Notes under the pieces: generated by a model
Told to the model about the DNA's origin: nothing
Database searches by the model: none
What the model saw: only the letters and a program-made list of their open reading frames with translations
Assembly (NCBI RefSeq): GCF_002043005.1
Contig: NZ_CP020330.1
Location: forward strand, 4,234,001-4,298,000
Length of the DNA stretch: 64,000 nt
From: Martelella mediterranea DSM 17316
GTDB taxonomy: Bacteria > Pseudomonadota > Alphaproteobacteria > Rhizobiales > Rhizobiaceae
Direction: 5' to 3'
Program-made: the position numbers and the translations under genes
Part shown: piece by piece, positions 51,421-61,386 of the stretch
Numbering within the stretch: position 1 is the stretch's first letter
Layout: each line of letters opens with the position of its first letter

Positions 51421-54042
51421 TCAGCGCTCGCCGCTGTCGTCATTGCCGGCGTCGGGATGATCGTAGGAGGGCGTTGTCGTCTCCGTCGTCTCCACCGGCG
51501 CGGTTGCGGTCTTGCGCATCTGCTTGCGGATCGAGTTCGCCAGTTCGTCGTGGCGCTCCTTCTGCGGAATGATGTGCAGGTCGCGCTGGGGATAGGGGAT
51601 GGTGATGCCCTCGTCGCGGAACCGCTCGAAGATCGCGACGCGGATATCGTTGCGCACGGTAATGCCGTTGAAGACGTCGGCGAGATAGACGCGCAGCTCG
51701 AAATCGAGCGTCGATTCGCCGAACCCCACGAAGATCACCATCGGCTCCGGGTTCTGCAATACCAGCGGATGGGTGGTTCCGATCTCCATCAGGATGTTCA
51801 TCACGGTGCGGGGATCGCTGTCATAGGAGACGCCGACGGCGACTTCCGAGCGCCCCATCTGGTTGTGGTGCATCCAGTTGCCGACCGAGGCATTGATCAG
51901 CTCGGAATTCGGCACGATGATCGACTGGCGCTGGAAGGTCTCGATCTCGGTGGCGCGCACCGAGATGCGCTTGACGAAGCCTTCGGTGGTGCCGGACACG
52001 ATCCAGTCGCCCACCTTGAACGGCCGCTCCGCCAGCAGGATGAGGCCGGAGACGAAGTTGGAGACGATCGTCTGCAATCCGAAGCCGATGCCGATCGACA
52101 GCGCCGAGGCGACAAGCGCAAGGCTCGACAGGTTGACGCCGGCGGCCGAAATCGCCAGCAGGCTCGCGAGCACGATACCGAGATAGCTAATGCCGGTCTT
52201 GACCGAATTTCTGACGCCGGAGTCTGCCTTCGAGCGCAGCAGCACATTATTGTCGAACCAGCCCTGGAACCAGCGGGTTCCGAGATAGCCGCCGACAAAC
52301 AGCAGCACCCCGATCAGGATGCCGCCAAGCGAGATGGTGATCGATCCGACGGTGACCGAGGTCAGATGCTTTCCGGCCCAGAGCTTGATCTCCTCCCAGC
52401 GCACCCCCCACGATATCAGGATCATCGGGACACCGATGAGAAACGTCGCCGCATAGGTCACAAGCCCCAGAACAAGCGATATCTGGTCGCTGCGCACGCT
52501 TGAAACGCCGAAGCGGCTGACGACGTGCTTGCCATATCCGGTCCTTGCGAAACTGCCCGGCTGCGACACCGCCTGTCCGAGCAGGATGCCGATATACATC
52601 GTGATCAGCACGCCGCCCGTCAGCACCACCTGGTTTGCGGCAAACCGGGACAGCGCGACGTAGCCGATCAGCGCCGCCACCACGATGAACACGCCCACAA
52701 GCCGGGTCATGACGGCGATGGCGGACGGAAACAGGGTTCTGATCGACCGCTTCTGCGCCGTCGCCCCGCCAAGCGGAGCCCGGGGCCGGATGAACGAAAC
52801 CGCGATCAGTATGGTGCCGATCATCACCGAGGTGATGAGACTTCGCGCCACTTCGAGACGCAGATCGGCATCGAGCGTGTCGTTCAATACGCCGAACAGG
52901 ATATCCGCCCAGTTGATCACCGCGAGCGCGGTGAAGGCCAGCGTCAGGTTGCGCGCCGCCGAATTGCTGATCGGCACCAGCCGCCATTGCGGCCGCCCCG
53001 GCGTCAGCACGTTGCGCGACAGCAGAAACACGAAGATGACGACCGCGGCGGAAACATAGGCCGCCCGCACGAAGCGCTCGACATCCGGCAGGAAGATATT
53101 CAGGCCGACGAACAGCACATAGGACACGGCGAGAAAGGCAAGAAGCGCAAGACTCGGGATCATCGTTGTCCAGAAACTTGCCAGAAGCCGGGCGACGTAA
53201 TCGGGCTCCTGCTCCTGCAGATCGAGTTTGGTGCGATCCAGAAGCCGGCTCGATATGCGGTAGGAGAACACCGCCGCCAGCAGGGACAGGAAAAGCGCGG
53301 CCAGAAACTGCAGCCGCTTGGCATTCCAGATATAATTCAGCCAACCGCCATAGGACACCTTGAATGCGGTGATCTCGCCGCGCACCAGACGACTGAAATC
53401 GGAGGAGAACAACTGCACCAGGTCGGTATGGGCAAACAGCATCTCGGTAAATTGCACCCGCCGCAGATGACTGATGTCGGCGGAGGTCTTCTCGGCCAGG
53501 GCGCTCAGTTTCTGCGCCTGGTCGGACAGCGCGTTGATTTCCGAACGCTGCGCCAGAAGCTTGTTGCGTTCCTCGGTGGTCACCGCAGGCTCCGGGGTCT
53601 CGCCCGGACCGGGCGCGGTGCCGAGTTCGAGAAGTTGCGCGCGGACCTCCGTCAGCCGGATCGAAATCGAGCTCAGAATTTTGGCGAGGCCGGCCTGAAC
53701 CTGATCCACCTCAGTCTGCAGTCTCACCAGCGTATCGGTGCCCGGCGTATCCTCCGCAACGGTCGCGGCGACGGTTGAAAGCGACCGGGAGAACCCGTCA
53801 AGCTGATCCTTCATGTCCTGAAAGAAAGGATCGAGCGCCGGTTGCTCCGTTGCCGCCTGGTCGGCCGCCTGCGGCTGACCGGTTTCGGCGGCCGGCGCGG
53901 CGGACGCATCGCCCGCGGCCGGGGCTGCCGTCTCCGATGCCTGCTGGGCCCGGACATCCATGACCGGCAACGTAGAGGTGAGCGCCAGCGCCAGACATAA
54001 AATGCCGAAAATCCCCGCCCTTGCGCCGCCTCGCCAAATCAA
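51421..54042 (-). CDS. Large MscS-family mechanosensitive channel
   Basis: 873 residues. Signal peptide (about 1–32), an Ala/Glu-rich segment, a periplasmic coiled region of DUF3772 type (about 65–190), then about ten membrane helices. The last helix and the MscS core are seen in SALSIGIGFGLQTIVSNFVS, followed by LLAERPFKVGDWIVSGTTEG, the beta domain with VPNSELINASVGNWMHH and the C-terminal alpha/beta domain ending IPYPQRDLHI. The acidic/Thr-rich tail is variable. Protects against osmotic downshock; no operon partner. Confidence 0.88.
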   Translation of the reverse strand: MIWRGGARAGIFGILCLALALTSTLPVMDVRAQQASETAAPAAGDASAAPAAETGQPQAADQAATEQPALDPFFQDMKDQLDGFSRSLSTVAATVAEDTPGTDTLVRLQTEVDQVQAGLAKILSSISIRLTEVRAQLLELGTAPGPGETPEPAVTTEERNKLLAQRSEINALSDQAQKLSALAEKTSADISHLRRVQFTEMLFAHTDLVQLFSSDFSRLVRGEITAFKVSYGGWLNYIWNAKRLQFLAALFLSLLAAVFSYRISSRLLDRTKLDLQEQEPDYVARLLASFWTTMIPSLALLAFLAVSYVLFVGLNIFLPDVERFVRAAYVSAAVVIFVFLLSRNVLTPGRPQWRLVPISNSAARNLTLAFTALAVINWADILFGVLNDTLDADLRLEVARSLITSVMIGTILIAVSFIRPRAPLGGATAQKRSIRTLFPSAIAVMTRLVGVFIVVAALIGYVALSRFAANQVVLTGGVLITMYIGILLGQAVSQPGSFARTGYGKHVVSRFGVSSVRSDQISLVLGLVTYAATFLIGVPMILISWGVRWEEIKLWAGKHLTSVTVGSITISLGGILIGVLLFVGGYLGTRWFQGWFDNNVLLRSKADSGVRNSVKTGISYLGIVLASLLAISAAGVNLSSLALVASALSIGIGFGLQTIVSNFVSGLILLAERPFKVGDWIVSGTTEGFVKRISVRATEIETFQRQSIIVPNSELINASVGNWMHHNQMGRSEVAVGVSYDSDPRTVMNILMEIGTTHPLVLQNPEPMVIFVGFGESTLDFELRVYLADVFNGITVRNDIRVAIFERFRDEGITIPYPQRDLHIIPQKERHDELANSIRKQMRKTATAPVETTETTTPSYDHPDAGNDDSGER

Positions 54043-54134
54043 ACCGCTGGCCCTTTCACTTGTCCTGCACCGGTGCTCTTGACGAGCAGCGCGTCAATTT
54101 CAAGGCAGCGACCCTTGCCGCCGCCCCCGTTTCG

Positions 54135-54716
54135 TCACTTCTGGCCCCAGCCGGTGTTTTCCTCGCTCGAAAGATAGGTCCGCTCGGCAGGCGTGGAACG
54201 GCGCTTCAGGATCGCGTTGCGGTGGGGAAAACGGCCGAATTCGGCGATCACATCGCGATGGCTCTCGGCAAAGCGGGAATATTCCTCATTGCCGAGCGCC
54301 TTGAACAATTCGACGGAGCGCTTCTGGTCCTTCAGCTTTTCAGAATGCTCGAACGGCATGTAGAAGAATGCGCGACGGTCCGCCGGCAACGCCTGGTCCG
54401 CGCCGCTGGCCACCGCGAACTTGGCTTCCCTGAGCGCCAGCCGGTCTGTGGCAAAGGCCATCGGCGTCGCGCGGTAGATATTGCGGGGAAACTGATCGAG
54501 CACGATAACAGCCGCAAGCTGCGCCTCGGGGGTCGCGCGCCATGCGCCGCCGATCTTCTGCGCCAGAGCCCGGTGGGTGGAAAAGAAGCGGTAGAGGATG
54601 GTGCGGTCGAGCGCCGCCACATCGTCGGGCTGGAACCAGTCCTTTGGCGTCAGCTCCTCAAACCAGAATGCGAGCACCTGTTCAGGGCTCGCCGCCTCGT
54701 CGATGAATTCGCTCAT
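54135..54716 (-). CDS. DUF924-family protein
   Basis: 193 residues, all-helical. Family hallmarks are VLAFWFEELTPKDWFQ near the start, VIVLDQFPRNIYR in the middle and FFYMPFEHSE. Function unknown. Lies 92 bases downstream of the channel gene's start on the same strand's upstream side, probably separate. Confidence 0.85.
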   Translation of the reverse strand: MSEFIDEAASPEQVLAFWFEELTPKDWFQPDDVAALDRTILYRFFSTHRALAQKIGGAWRATPEAQLAAVIVLDQFPRNIYRATPMAFATDRLALREAKFAVASGADQALPADRRAFFYMPFEHSEKLKDQKRSVELFKALGNEEYSRFAESHRDVIAEFGRFPHRNAILKRRSTPAERTYLSSEENTGWGQK

Positions 54717-54816
54717 GTCGCCTCTCCTCGGCTTATGCAGTTCTGCTTGCGCATGACAGACGGGGACGATACATTTTCACATAGCTCCGCTCAAGCAAGA
54801 CATTTGCGAGACATAT

Positions 54817-55893
54817 ATGCCTGAACCAGCCGGATCGCGGCGCGGCGTCACCGTCGTCACATCGTTGATCTTCGTGATCCTGCTGTTGCTGGCAATCCGC
54901 GGAGCGGGGACATTCCTCAAGCCGGTGGCGCTGGCGCTGTTCATCATCGCCGTCACCTGGCCGATCAAGAACGCGCTGCAGAGATTCATGCCGGCGCTGG
55001 CGGCGCTGGCGCTCACCGTCATTTCCACAATCGTCGTGTTCGTGATCTTCGCCACGCTGGTGATCTGGGGCTTTTCCCGGGTCGCGACCTCCTTCATCGA
55101 GGCAGCGTGGCAGCTCCAGATCGCCTATCAGGACGCCGTCGCCTGGTTCGATGGAAAGGGGATCGCGGTCGCAAGCTCGCTCTCCGACGTCTTCAATGTC
55201 GGGCTCGTCGTGCGCACCATCCGGCAGATCACCGGCCAGGCCAGCACCACGCTGAGCTTCTGGCTTGTCGTCCTTGCCTATGTCGTGCTCGGCCTCACCG
55301 AGGTCGACAAGCTGCGGAGCAAGCTCGACGTGATCAACCAGCCCGGCTTTGCCGCCACGGCTGTCAGGATTGCCCACGAAACGGCCCGCAAATTCGGCCG
55401 ATACATGCTGGTCCGGACCGAAATGAGCGCCATCACCGGCTTCCTGTTCTGGGGCGCCGCAACAGTCACCGGCCTCGATTTCCCCATCGAGTGGGGCGTG
55501 ATCGCCTTCGCGCTCAACTACATCCCGTTCATCGGCTCGGTGATCGCCACCGTGTTCCCCTCGCTCTACGGCGTCATCCAGTTCGAGAACTGGGAAACCG
55601 CGCTGGTGCTGTTTGCCGCGCTCAACCTGATCCAGTTCATCATCGGCAATTATGTGGAACCGATGGTGTCGGGCTCGACCCTGTCGATCTCGCCCTTCGT
55701 GGTGGTTTTCTCGATCTTCTTCTGGACCTTCATGTGGGGCCTGTTCGGCACCTTCCTCGGCGTGCCGATCACGATCGCGCTCCTGACGGTGTGCGAGAAC
55801 ATTCCCTCGCTGCACTGGGTCGCCGCCATTCTCGGCGGCAAATCGAGACCGAAAAAAGCCAGGGCGCTGCTGGCCGCGCCGCGCCAGGACTAA
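54817..55893 (+). CDS. AI-2E/PerM-family membrane transporter
   Basis: 358 residues with about seven membrane helices in the AI-2E family pattern, including the FGRYMLVRTEMSAITGFLFW and FIGSVIATVFPSLYG regions and a C-terminal VPITIALLTVCENIPSLHW. Members have been linked to autoinducer-2 or ion export; substrate is uncertain. Divergent from DUF924 and convergent with the DUF971 gene, 4 bases away. Confidence 0.85.
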   Translation: MPEPAGSRRGVTVVTSLIFVILLLLAIRGAGTFLKPVALALFIIAVTWPIKNALQRFMPALAALALTVISTIVVFVIFATLVIWGFSRVATSFIEAAWQLQIAYQDAVAWFDGKGIAVASSLSDVFNVGLVVRTIRQITGQASTTLSFWLVVLAYVVLGLTEVDKLRSKLDVINQPGFAATAVRIAHETARKFGRYMLVRTEMSAITGFLFWGAATVTGLDFPIEWGVIAFALNYIPFIGSVIATVFPSLYGVIQFENWETALVLFAALNLIQFIIGNYVEPMVSGSTLSISPFVVVFSIFFWTFMWGLFGTFLGVPITIALLTVCENIPSLHWVAAILGGKSRPKKARALLAAPRQD

Positions 55894-55897
55894 GGCT

Positions 55898-56269
55898 TCA
55901 ACGCGGTCGCTCGGCCCGGTCGCGGGTCATGCCCTTTTCGGCAAGCTCCGCCTCGTAGTCGGCGAACAACCGCGCGCCGTCCTCGCCCAGCTCACGCAGA
56001 TAGCTCCAGGTATAGATGCCGCTGTCGTGCATATCGTCGAAGCCGATGCGGATCGCGTAATTGCCGGCGGCGGCGACCGTCATGATCTCGACATTGCGCT
56101 TGCCCGGCACCGTCACCGCCTGGCCGGGACCATGGCCCTTGACCTCTGCTGAAGGCGACAAGACCCGCAGCATCTCGGCCGGCAGCGCATAACGGGCGCC
56201 ATCGTCAAACGTCACGGTCAGGCTTTTGCGGTCTTTCGAGACCCTGATCTCCGTCGGTGTCGCTGTCAA
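55898..56269 (-). CDS. DUF971 protein (GBBH-like N-terminal domain)
   Basis: 123 residues of the DUF971 fold, with [20 protein letters not shown] and the C-terminal [20 protein letters not shown] characteristic of these small proteins, which often neighbour iron–sulfur or molybdenum genes. Divergent from moaA, with only about 98 bases between starts. Confidence 0.8.
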   Translation of the reverse strand: MTATPTEIRVSKDRKSLTVTFDDGARYALPAEMLRVLSPSAEVKGHGPGQAVTVPGKRNVEIMTVAAAGNYAIRIGFDDMHDSGIYTWSYLRELGEDGARLFADYEAELAEKGMTRDRAERPR

Positions 56270-56367
56270 AACCGGTTCCCTTTTCCGTCCAATTCACAGA
56301 GCTTTGTTTGACACCGGACTTGACGCTTGCCAAGCCGAAGAACATCTTCCCGGCAAGGAGATTTTGC

Positions 56368-57405
56368 GTGAACCGGCATTTCAGCGAGATAGCGGACGAA
56401 AAAACCGCCCCGATGATCGACCCTTTTGGGCGCGCGATCACCTATCTGCGCGTCTCGGTGACCGACCGCTGCGATTTCCGCTGCACCTATTGCATGGCGG
56501 AAAACATGACCTTCCTGCCGAAACGCGACCTGCTGACGCTGGAGGAACTCGAACGCCTCTGCAACGCCTTCATCGACAAGGGCGTGCGCAAGCTGCGGCT
56601 CACTGGCGGCGAACCGCTGATGCGCAAGAATGTGATGCATCTGATCGAGGCGCTTGGCCGCCGCATTGATGACGGCGCGCTTGACGAGTTGACGCTGACC
56701 ACCAACGGCTCTCAGCTTTCGCGCTTTGCCGACGATCTCCACGCCGCCGGCGTGCGCCGCATCAACGTCTCGCTCGACACGCTCGACCCGCAGAAATTCC
56801 GTGAGATCACCCGTTGGGGCGATTTTCACAAGGTGATGGCGGGGCTCGAAGCCGCGCGCAAGGCCGGACTGAAGGTCAAGCTCAACGCGGTGGCGCTTGC
56901 CGGCTTCAACGAGGCCGAAATCCCCGACCTTCTCCGCTTTGCCCATGGCGAGGGCATGGACCTGACGCTGATCGAGGCGATGCCGCTCGGCGAGGTCGAG
57001 ACCGATCGCTCCGCGCAATATCTGCCGCTGTCGAAGGTCCGCCGCGACCTTGAGGAGCGCTTCACGCTCACCGACATCCCGCTCGACACCGGCGGGCCGG
57101 CGCGGTTCGTCAGGGTTGCCGAGACCGGCGGCAAGCTCGGCTTCATCACCCCGCTCAGTCACAATTTCTGCGCAAGCTGCAACCGGGTGCGGCTCACCTG
57201 CACCGGCATGCTCTATATGTGCCTCGGCCAGGACGACAATGCCGATTTCCGCGCCGTGCTGCGCGACAATCCGGGTGACGACGCGGCACTCCACCACGCC
57301 ATTGACAATGCCATCGCCCGCAAACCGAAAGAGCACAATTTCGAGCTCGACGAGAAAACCTCCCGCGTCGCCGTCGCCCGCCACATGAGCATGACCGGCG
57401 GCTGA
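56368..57405 (+). CDS. moaA: GTP 3',8-cyclase (molybdenum cofactor synthesis)
   Basis: 345-residue radical-SAM enzyme. The first cluster is bound by C35, C39 and C42 (CDFRCTYC), the second by C268, C271 and C285. [14 protein letters not shown] and the C-terminal MTGG, whose terminal glycines are needed for activity, are intact. The start is GTG at 56368, supported by AAGGAG seven bases upstream; the longer ATG frame adds a non-conserved tail. Supplies cofactor to enzymes such as the MsrP in this window. Confidence 0.95.
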   Translation: MNRHFSEIADEKTAPMIDPFGRAITYLRVSVTDRCDFRCTYCMAENMTFLPKRDLLTLEELERLCNAFIDKGVRKLRLTGGEPLMRKNVMHLIEALGRRIDDGALDELTLTTNGSQLSRFADDLHAAGVRRINVSLDTLDPQKFREITRWGDFHKVMAGLEAARKAGLKVKLNAVALAGFNEAEIPDLLRFAHGEGMDLTLIEAMPLGEVETDRSAQYLPLSKVRRDLEERFTLTDIPLDTGGPARFVRVAETGGKLGFITPLSHNFCASCNRVRLTCTGMLYMCLGQDDNADFRAVLRDNPGDDAALHHAIDNAIARKPKEHNFELDEKTSRVAVARHMSMTGG

Positions 57406-57479
57406 AAATATAAAGCATCAACGCGTCTTCCCCCAGACTCGGTTCGGCGATATGAACCGAATGATCAAAATATGGGCGA

Positions 57480-58436
57480 ATGATGCGTATTTCCTCAAAT
57501 CTTTCCGGCGCGCTGTTCATGATCGCGGGCATGGCCAGCTTTTCGATCAACGACGCGATCGTGAAAAAGCTGACCGAGGAGATCGGCGTCGGGCAGATCA
57601 TGTTCTTCCGCGGCCTGATCGTCATGGTCATCGCACTGATCATCGCCTGGCGGGCGGGCGTGTTTTCGCACATACGGGCCGTGTTCGAGCCGCGGGTTCT
57701 GATCCGCAGCACATGCGAGCTTATCGCCGCCATCGCCTACCTCGAAGCGCTGAAGGCGATGCCGCTTGCCAATGCGGCGGCGATCCTGCAATGCCTGCCG
57801 CTCGCCGTGACCCTTGGCGCGGCGCTGTTCATGGGCGAACCCGTCGGCTGGCGGCGCTGGAGCGCGATCATCGCCGGCTTTATCGGGGTGATGATCATCA
57901 TCAAGCCGGGTCCCGCCGGCTTTGAGAGCGGCGCGCTCTACGTCGTGATCGCCATGCTTTTCGCCACCGCCCGCGACCTTCTGACCAAGGCGATCCGCAC
58001 CGATGTGCCGGCGATCGTGATCACCCTGTCGACCTCGGCCCTGCTGACCATCGGCGGCGCCGGGCTCGGCACGATCGAACAGGACTGGGATTTGATGCGC
58101 TGGCCGCTCGTCGGCCTGCTGGTCCTTGCGGCGGGCTTTCTGCTGATCGGCTACCAGTTCATCGTGTTTGCCGTGCGCAAGGCCGATATCTCCTATGTCG
58201 CGCCGTTCCGCTATACCGGGCTGTTGTGGTCGACCATTCTCGGCATGATCATGTTTGCGACCTATCCGGGCGTGAACGTGCTGATCGGCGGCGCGATCGT
58301 CGTCGGCGCGGGCCTTTACTCGTTCTACCGCGAACGCCAGAAGGGCATCGAGCCGCTCAGCGAAACCACCCAGCCCGGCGGCCCGCAGGGCGGGGGATTG
58401 CTGGCGCGCGCCGAAGAGGAGGTTTTGCGCGATTGA
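57480..58436 (+). CDS. DMT-superfamily (EamA) transporter
   Basis: 318 residues with ten membrane helices in two EamA repeats. The N-terminal repeat has FSINDAIVKKLTEEIG and FFRGLIVMV; the second has VAPFRYTGLLWSTILG. The tail (EPLSETTQPGGPQGGG) is polar. Substrate unknown. Its stop overlaps the TTG start of mobA, placing it in the same transcript between two molybdenum-cofactor genes. Confidence 0.85.
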   Translation: MMRISSNLSGALFMIAGMASFSINDAIVKKLTEEIGVGQIMFFRGLIVMVIALIIAWRAGVFSHIRAVFEPRVLIRSTCELIAAIAYLEALKAMPLANAAAILQCLPLAVTLGAALFMGEPVGWRRWSAIIAGFIGVMIIIKPGPAGFESGALYVVIAMLFATARDLLTKAIRTDVPAIVITLSTSALLTIGGAGLGTIEQDWDLMRWPLVGLLVLAAGFLLIGYQFIVFAVRKADISYVAPFRYTGLLWSTILGMIMFATYPGVNVLIGGAIVVGAGLYSFYRERQKGIEPLSETTQPGGPQGGGLLARAEEEVLRD

Positions 58437-59038
58437 CGAAACCTGACCGCATCCCGGCCGTCATTCTCGCCGGCGGCGCCTCGCGGCGCATGGGCGAAGA
58501 CAAGGCGATGCTCGCCTTCGGCGATGGCACGCTGCTTTCCCATGCCCTTGCCCGTCTTTCCGCACAAAGCGGACCGGTGGTCATCAGCCGCCATGATGGG
58601 GCGATGGCGGAATTCGCAGGCGCCCCCATCGTCACCGATGGCGGCGGGGAGCACAATGGTCCGCTCTCCGGCATCCTTTCCGCGCTTCGCCATTTCGAGG
58701 GCGGGTCGGCATCCCATATCGCCTCGATCGCCGTCGACACGCCGTTTTTCCCGGCGGATTTCGTCGACCGGCTAGCCGCAGCAGCCCCCACCCCCAACGA
58801 AATCATTGCCGCGCGTTCGAACGACCGCGTCCATCCCGTTTTCGCGCTCTGGCCGCTCCTGCTTGCCGATGACCTTGCCGCCTGGCTTGCCGACGGCAAC
58901 AGAAGACTGATGGGCTTTCTGGAGCGCCATCCGCACCGGTTCGTGGATTTCGAAATAACCGGCGATAGCGATCCGTTCTTCAACATCAACACGCCGGAAG
59001 AGCTGGAACAGGCCCGAATACGGTTCGGTTCGCTGTAA
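58433..59038 (+). CDS. mobA: Molybdenum cofactor guanylyltransferase
   Basis: 201 residues. The nucleotide-binding motif AVILAGGASRRMGEDKAML is at 8–26, and VDTPFFP and NINTPEEL follow. It adds GMP to molybdopterin. The start is TTG, overlapping the previous stop as TTGA; the first ATG lies inside the essential motif, so an upstream non-ATG start is required. Confidence 0.92.
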   Translation: MTKPDRIPAVILAGGASRRMGEDKAMLAFGDGTLLSHALARLSAQSGPVVISRHDGAMAEFAGAPIVTDGGGEHNGPLSGILSALRHFEGGSASHIASIAVDTPFFPADFVDRLAAAAPTPNEIIAARSNDRVHPVFALWPLLLADDLAAWLADGNRRLMGFLERHPHRFVDFEITGDSDPFFNINTPEELEQARIRFGSL

Positions 59039-59103
59039 ATCGGCTGTTGCGCCATCCCGCGACCCGGCATAGAGCGTAGGCCGAAAGACATGAGGCTGAG
59101 GCG

Positions 59104-59925
59104 ATGGCGCGGAAGATCGACGAGAAGAAGCTGGCAAAGGCCTATAACCGGGCACTAGCGCTGGAAAAGGAAGGCAGGCTTGCCGAGGCCGCCGAGGCCT
59201 ATCGCGAGGTGCTGGCCCTCGACCCCGAGGACCATGGCGGCGCTGAGGTGCGCCTTGCCGCCACAGGCTTCGGCGATACGCCGCTGAAGGCGCCCGGCGC
59301 CTATGTCGAGACCCTGTTCGACCAGCATGCCGATGACTTCGAGGATATTCTGGTGGAGCAACTCGGCTATTGCGTGCCGATGACGATCCGCCAGCGGTTT
59401 CAGGCGCTTGCGCTCGGCCCGTTCCGGCGAATGCTGGATCTCGGCTGCGGCACCGGCCTTGGCGCGGACGCGCTCAGCGACATGGCGGACGACATCACCG
59501 GCCTCGACATTTCCGAGAACATGGTCGAGATCGCCTATGAAAAGGGTCTCTACGACACCCTGTTCGTTGCCGAGGTCGAAGAATTCCTCGAGGAAAGCGA
59601 CGAAACGCCGTTCGATCTGGTGATCGCCGCCGACGTGCTGCCCTATCTCGGCACACTCGACGCGCTGTTTCAGGGCGCTGCCGCCAATATGGAAACAGGC
59701 GGCATCTTCGCCTTTTCCGCCGAGACCCTGCCGGAGGAAAGGCTGAAGGGGGCGGGCTACGCCGTCGGCCCGCATCACCGCTTCGGCCACAGCCTCGCCT
59801 ATATCGAGACTGGCCTGAAGAACGCCGGCTTCGAAACGGTTGAGGTTACCGATATCAATGTCCGGATGGAAAACGGTAAGCCGACGCCCGGCTATCTGGT
59901 GATCGCCCGGCTTCAGGAGGCATGA
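59104..59925 (+). CDS. SAM-dependent methyltransferase with TPR-like N-terminus
   Basis: 273 residues. Residues about 5–50 form a TPR-like helical pair (AYNRALALEKEGRLAEAAEA). The methyltransferase domain (about 100–270) shows motif I MLDLGCGTGLGADAL, motif II ITGLDISENMVEIAYEKG and VIAADVLPYLG. Substrate unknown. Its last 13 bases overlap convergently with yidD. Confidence 0.82.
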   Translation: MARKIDEKKLAKAYNRALALEKEGRLAEAAEAYREVLALDPEDHGGAEVRLAATGFGDTPLKAPGAYVETLFDQHADDFEDILVEQLGYCVPMTIRQRFQALALGPFRRMLDLGCGTGLGADALSDMADDITGLDISENMVEIAYEKGLYDTLFVAEVEEFLEESDETPFDLVIAADVLPYLGTLDALFQGAAANMETGGIFAFSAETLPEERLKGAGYAVGPHHRFGHSLAYIETGLKNAGFETVEVTDINVRMENGKPTPGYLVIARLQEA

Positions 59926-60245
59926 CGGCGTCCGGCGCGATAGAATCGCCACGGCGTGTACCAGTGCCAGCGCGGGTCCAGCTTCTCCGGCACGGGATCA
60001 AAGCCGGACGTGCCGCCCGGCCCGCAGCGCCCGACCCTGAAGAGCGTGAGAAACCCGCCCGACCACAGACCGTGGCGGGCGATCGCCTCATAGCCATATT
60101 CCGAACATGTCGGCAGATGCCGGCAGGACTGGCCGATCAGGCTTGAAAAGGTGAGCTGGTAGAGCCGGATGAGGCCGGTTCCCAGAAGCCTGCCCGGCGT
60201 CTTCGGAAAGGGCCCGCTGTAATTGCGCGAATGCCCGTTACACAT
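59913..60245 (-). CDS. yidD: Membrane protein insertion efficiency factor YidD
   Basis: 110 residues with the YidD core SCRHLPTCSEYGYEAIARHG and GRCGPGGTSGFDPVP. The start at 60245 (MCNGHSRN) overlaps the scaffold gene stop by 8 bases. Assists YidC; usually near rnpA but in several rhizobia elsewhere, as here. The C-terminal extension is short and basic. Confidence 0.88.
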   Translation of the reverse strand: MCNGHSRNYSGPFPKTPGRLLGTGLIRLYQLTFSSLIGQSCRHLPTCSEYGYEAIARHGLWSGGFLTLFRVGRCGPGGTSGFDPVPEKLDPRWHWYTPWRFYRAGRRHAS

Positions 60246-60696
60246 CGCGCCCGACGGCCTCGGCCAGAGCGGGGCCGCGTTCCAGCGCATCGAGCGCCTT
60301 GACGGTGGCCTCGAAGGTCAGCATCACCGAACCGTGGCGGGCCGGATAATCCTTCACCGGCAAGAGACAGCGCATCTCGGCAAAGCGGCCGTCCGGCCCC
60401 TCCCCGCCTTCCTTCAGCATGACCCGCATCTTATCGCGAGCATCGCGGATTTCCGCCGGCGTCGCGCCGATGATGGTCTCGGCCATGATCGCGGATGACG
60501 CCTGACCGAGCGCACATGCCTTCAACTCGTGGGAAAAACCGCTGACGCGACCATCCGCGAGGTTGAGATAGACCGTCAGTTTCGAACCGCACAGCCGCGA
60601 ATGCGCCGAGGCCGATGCGTCGGCATCCGGGAGAACGCCGAGCCGGGTCACATTGCCGGCATGCTGCAATATTTTCGCGGAATAGATATCGTCCAT
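60238..60696 (-). CDS. IscU-like iron–sulfur scaffold protein
   Basis: 152 residues. The three scaffold cysteines are C36 (SRLCGSK), C61 ([14 protein letters not shown]) and C110 (EMRCLLPV). The LPPVK motif of classical IscU is replaced by LLPVK, and the protein is longer than SufU. Likely a SufU/IscU-type assembly protein. Operon with yidD; divergent from hisI. Confidence 0.82.
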   Translation of the reverse strand: MDDIYSAKILQHAGNVTRLGVLPDADASASAHSRLCGSKLTVYLNLADGRVSGFSHELKACALGQASSAIMAETIIGATPAEIRDARDKMRVMLKEGGEGPDGRFAEMRCLLPVKDYPARHGSVMLTFEATVKALDALERGPALAEAVGRDV

Positions 60697-60831
60697 CGGT
60701 CACCCTGCGGCGCGTCTTTTCAATGTTTCATACGGAAGATGGGTTTTCGGCGCTGTCGCAACAAGCCCGCAGCGCACGATTGCCAAGGTTCCGATCCGGG
60801 TCTATTTAAACCGCCGGAAACGGGAAAAGCC

Positions 60832-61281
60832 ATGCTGAATTTCGAAAAGCCGCCGCAGGACAAGGCCCTGCTCGATGAATCGCGCGTCTTCACCCCGCGT
60901 TTTGATGAAAACGGTCTCGTCACCGCCGTGGTCACCGACGCGCGCGACAACGCCGTGCTGATGCTCGCCCATATGAATGCCGAGGCGCTGGCGCTGACGC
61001 TTCAGACCGGCTTTGCTCATTATTACAGCCGCTCGCGCAAGGCGATCTGGAAGAAGGGCGAGACTTCGGGCAATCTCCAGCGCGTCGAGACGGTGCTTGC
61101 TGATTGCGACCAGGACGCGGTTCTGATCAAGGTGACCATGACCGGCCACGCCGCCGCCTGCCACACCGGCCGCCGCTCCTGCTTCTACCGCTCCGCCTCG
61201 ATCGAGGGCGGCAAAGCCGTGCTGACCAGCATCGACGATGACAGGGCCTTCGATCCGAAGGAAGTCTACGGCGGGAAATAG
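60832..61281 (+). CDS. hisI: Phosphoribosyl-AMP cyclohydrolase
   Basis: 149 residues; third step of histidine synthesis, single-function form. [44 protein letters not shown] and HTGRRSCFY are the family zinc and substrate motifs. The stop is about 105 bases before the left end of the insertion sequence, so it is undamaged. Confidence 0.95.
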   Translation: MLNFEKPPQDKALLDESRVFTPRFDENGLVTAVVTDARDNAVLMLAHMNAEALALTLQTGFAHYYSRSRKAIWKKGETSGNLQRVETVLADCDQDAVLIKVTMTGHAAACHTGRRSCFYRSASIEGGKAVLTSIDDDRAFDPKEVYGGK

Positions 61282-61376
61282 GGATTTTCGGGAGGGAGAC
61301 TTCGACGTTACCTTGTCGCGAATCTCAGTACATTGAGGCGTCCGGTTTTGCAGCAGCCTCGCAGCCCATAATCTCC

Positions 61377-61386
61377 CCCCTTGAGG
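61377..61386. repeat. Left copy of the IS target duplication
   Basis: CCCCTTGAGG immediately left of the element; identical to 62553–62562 on the right. The 10-bp size suits the ISAs1 family (8–10 bp). Confidence 0.95.
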
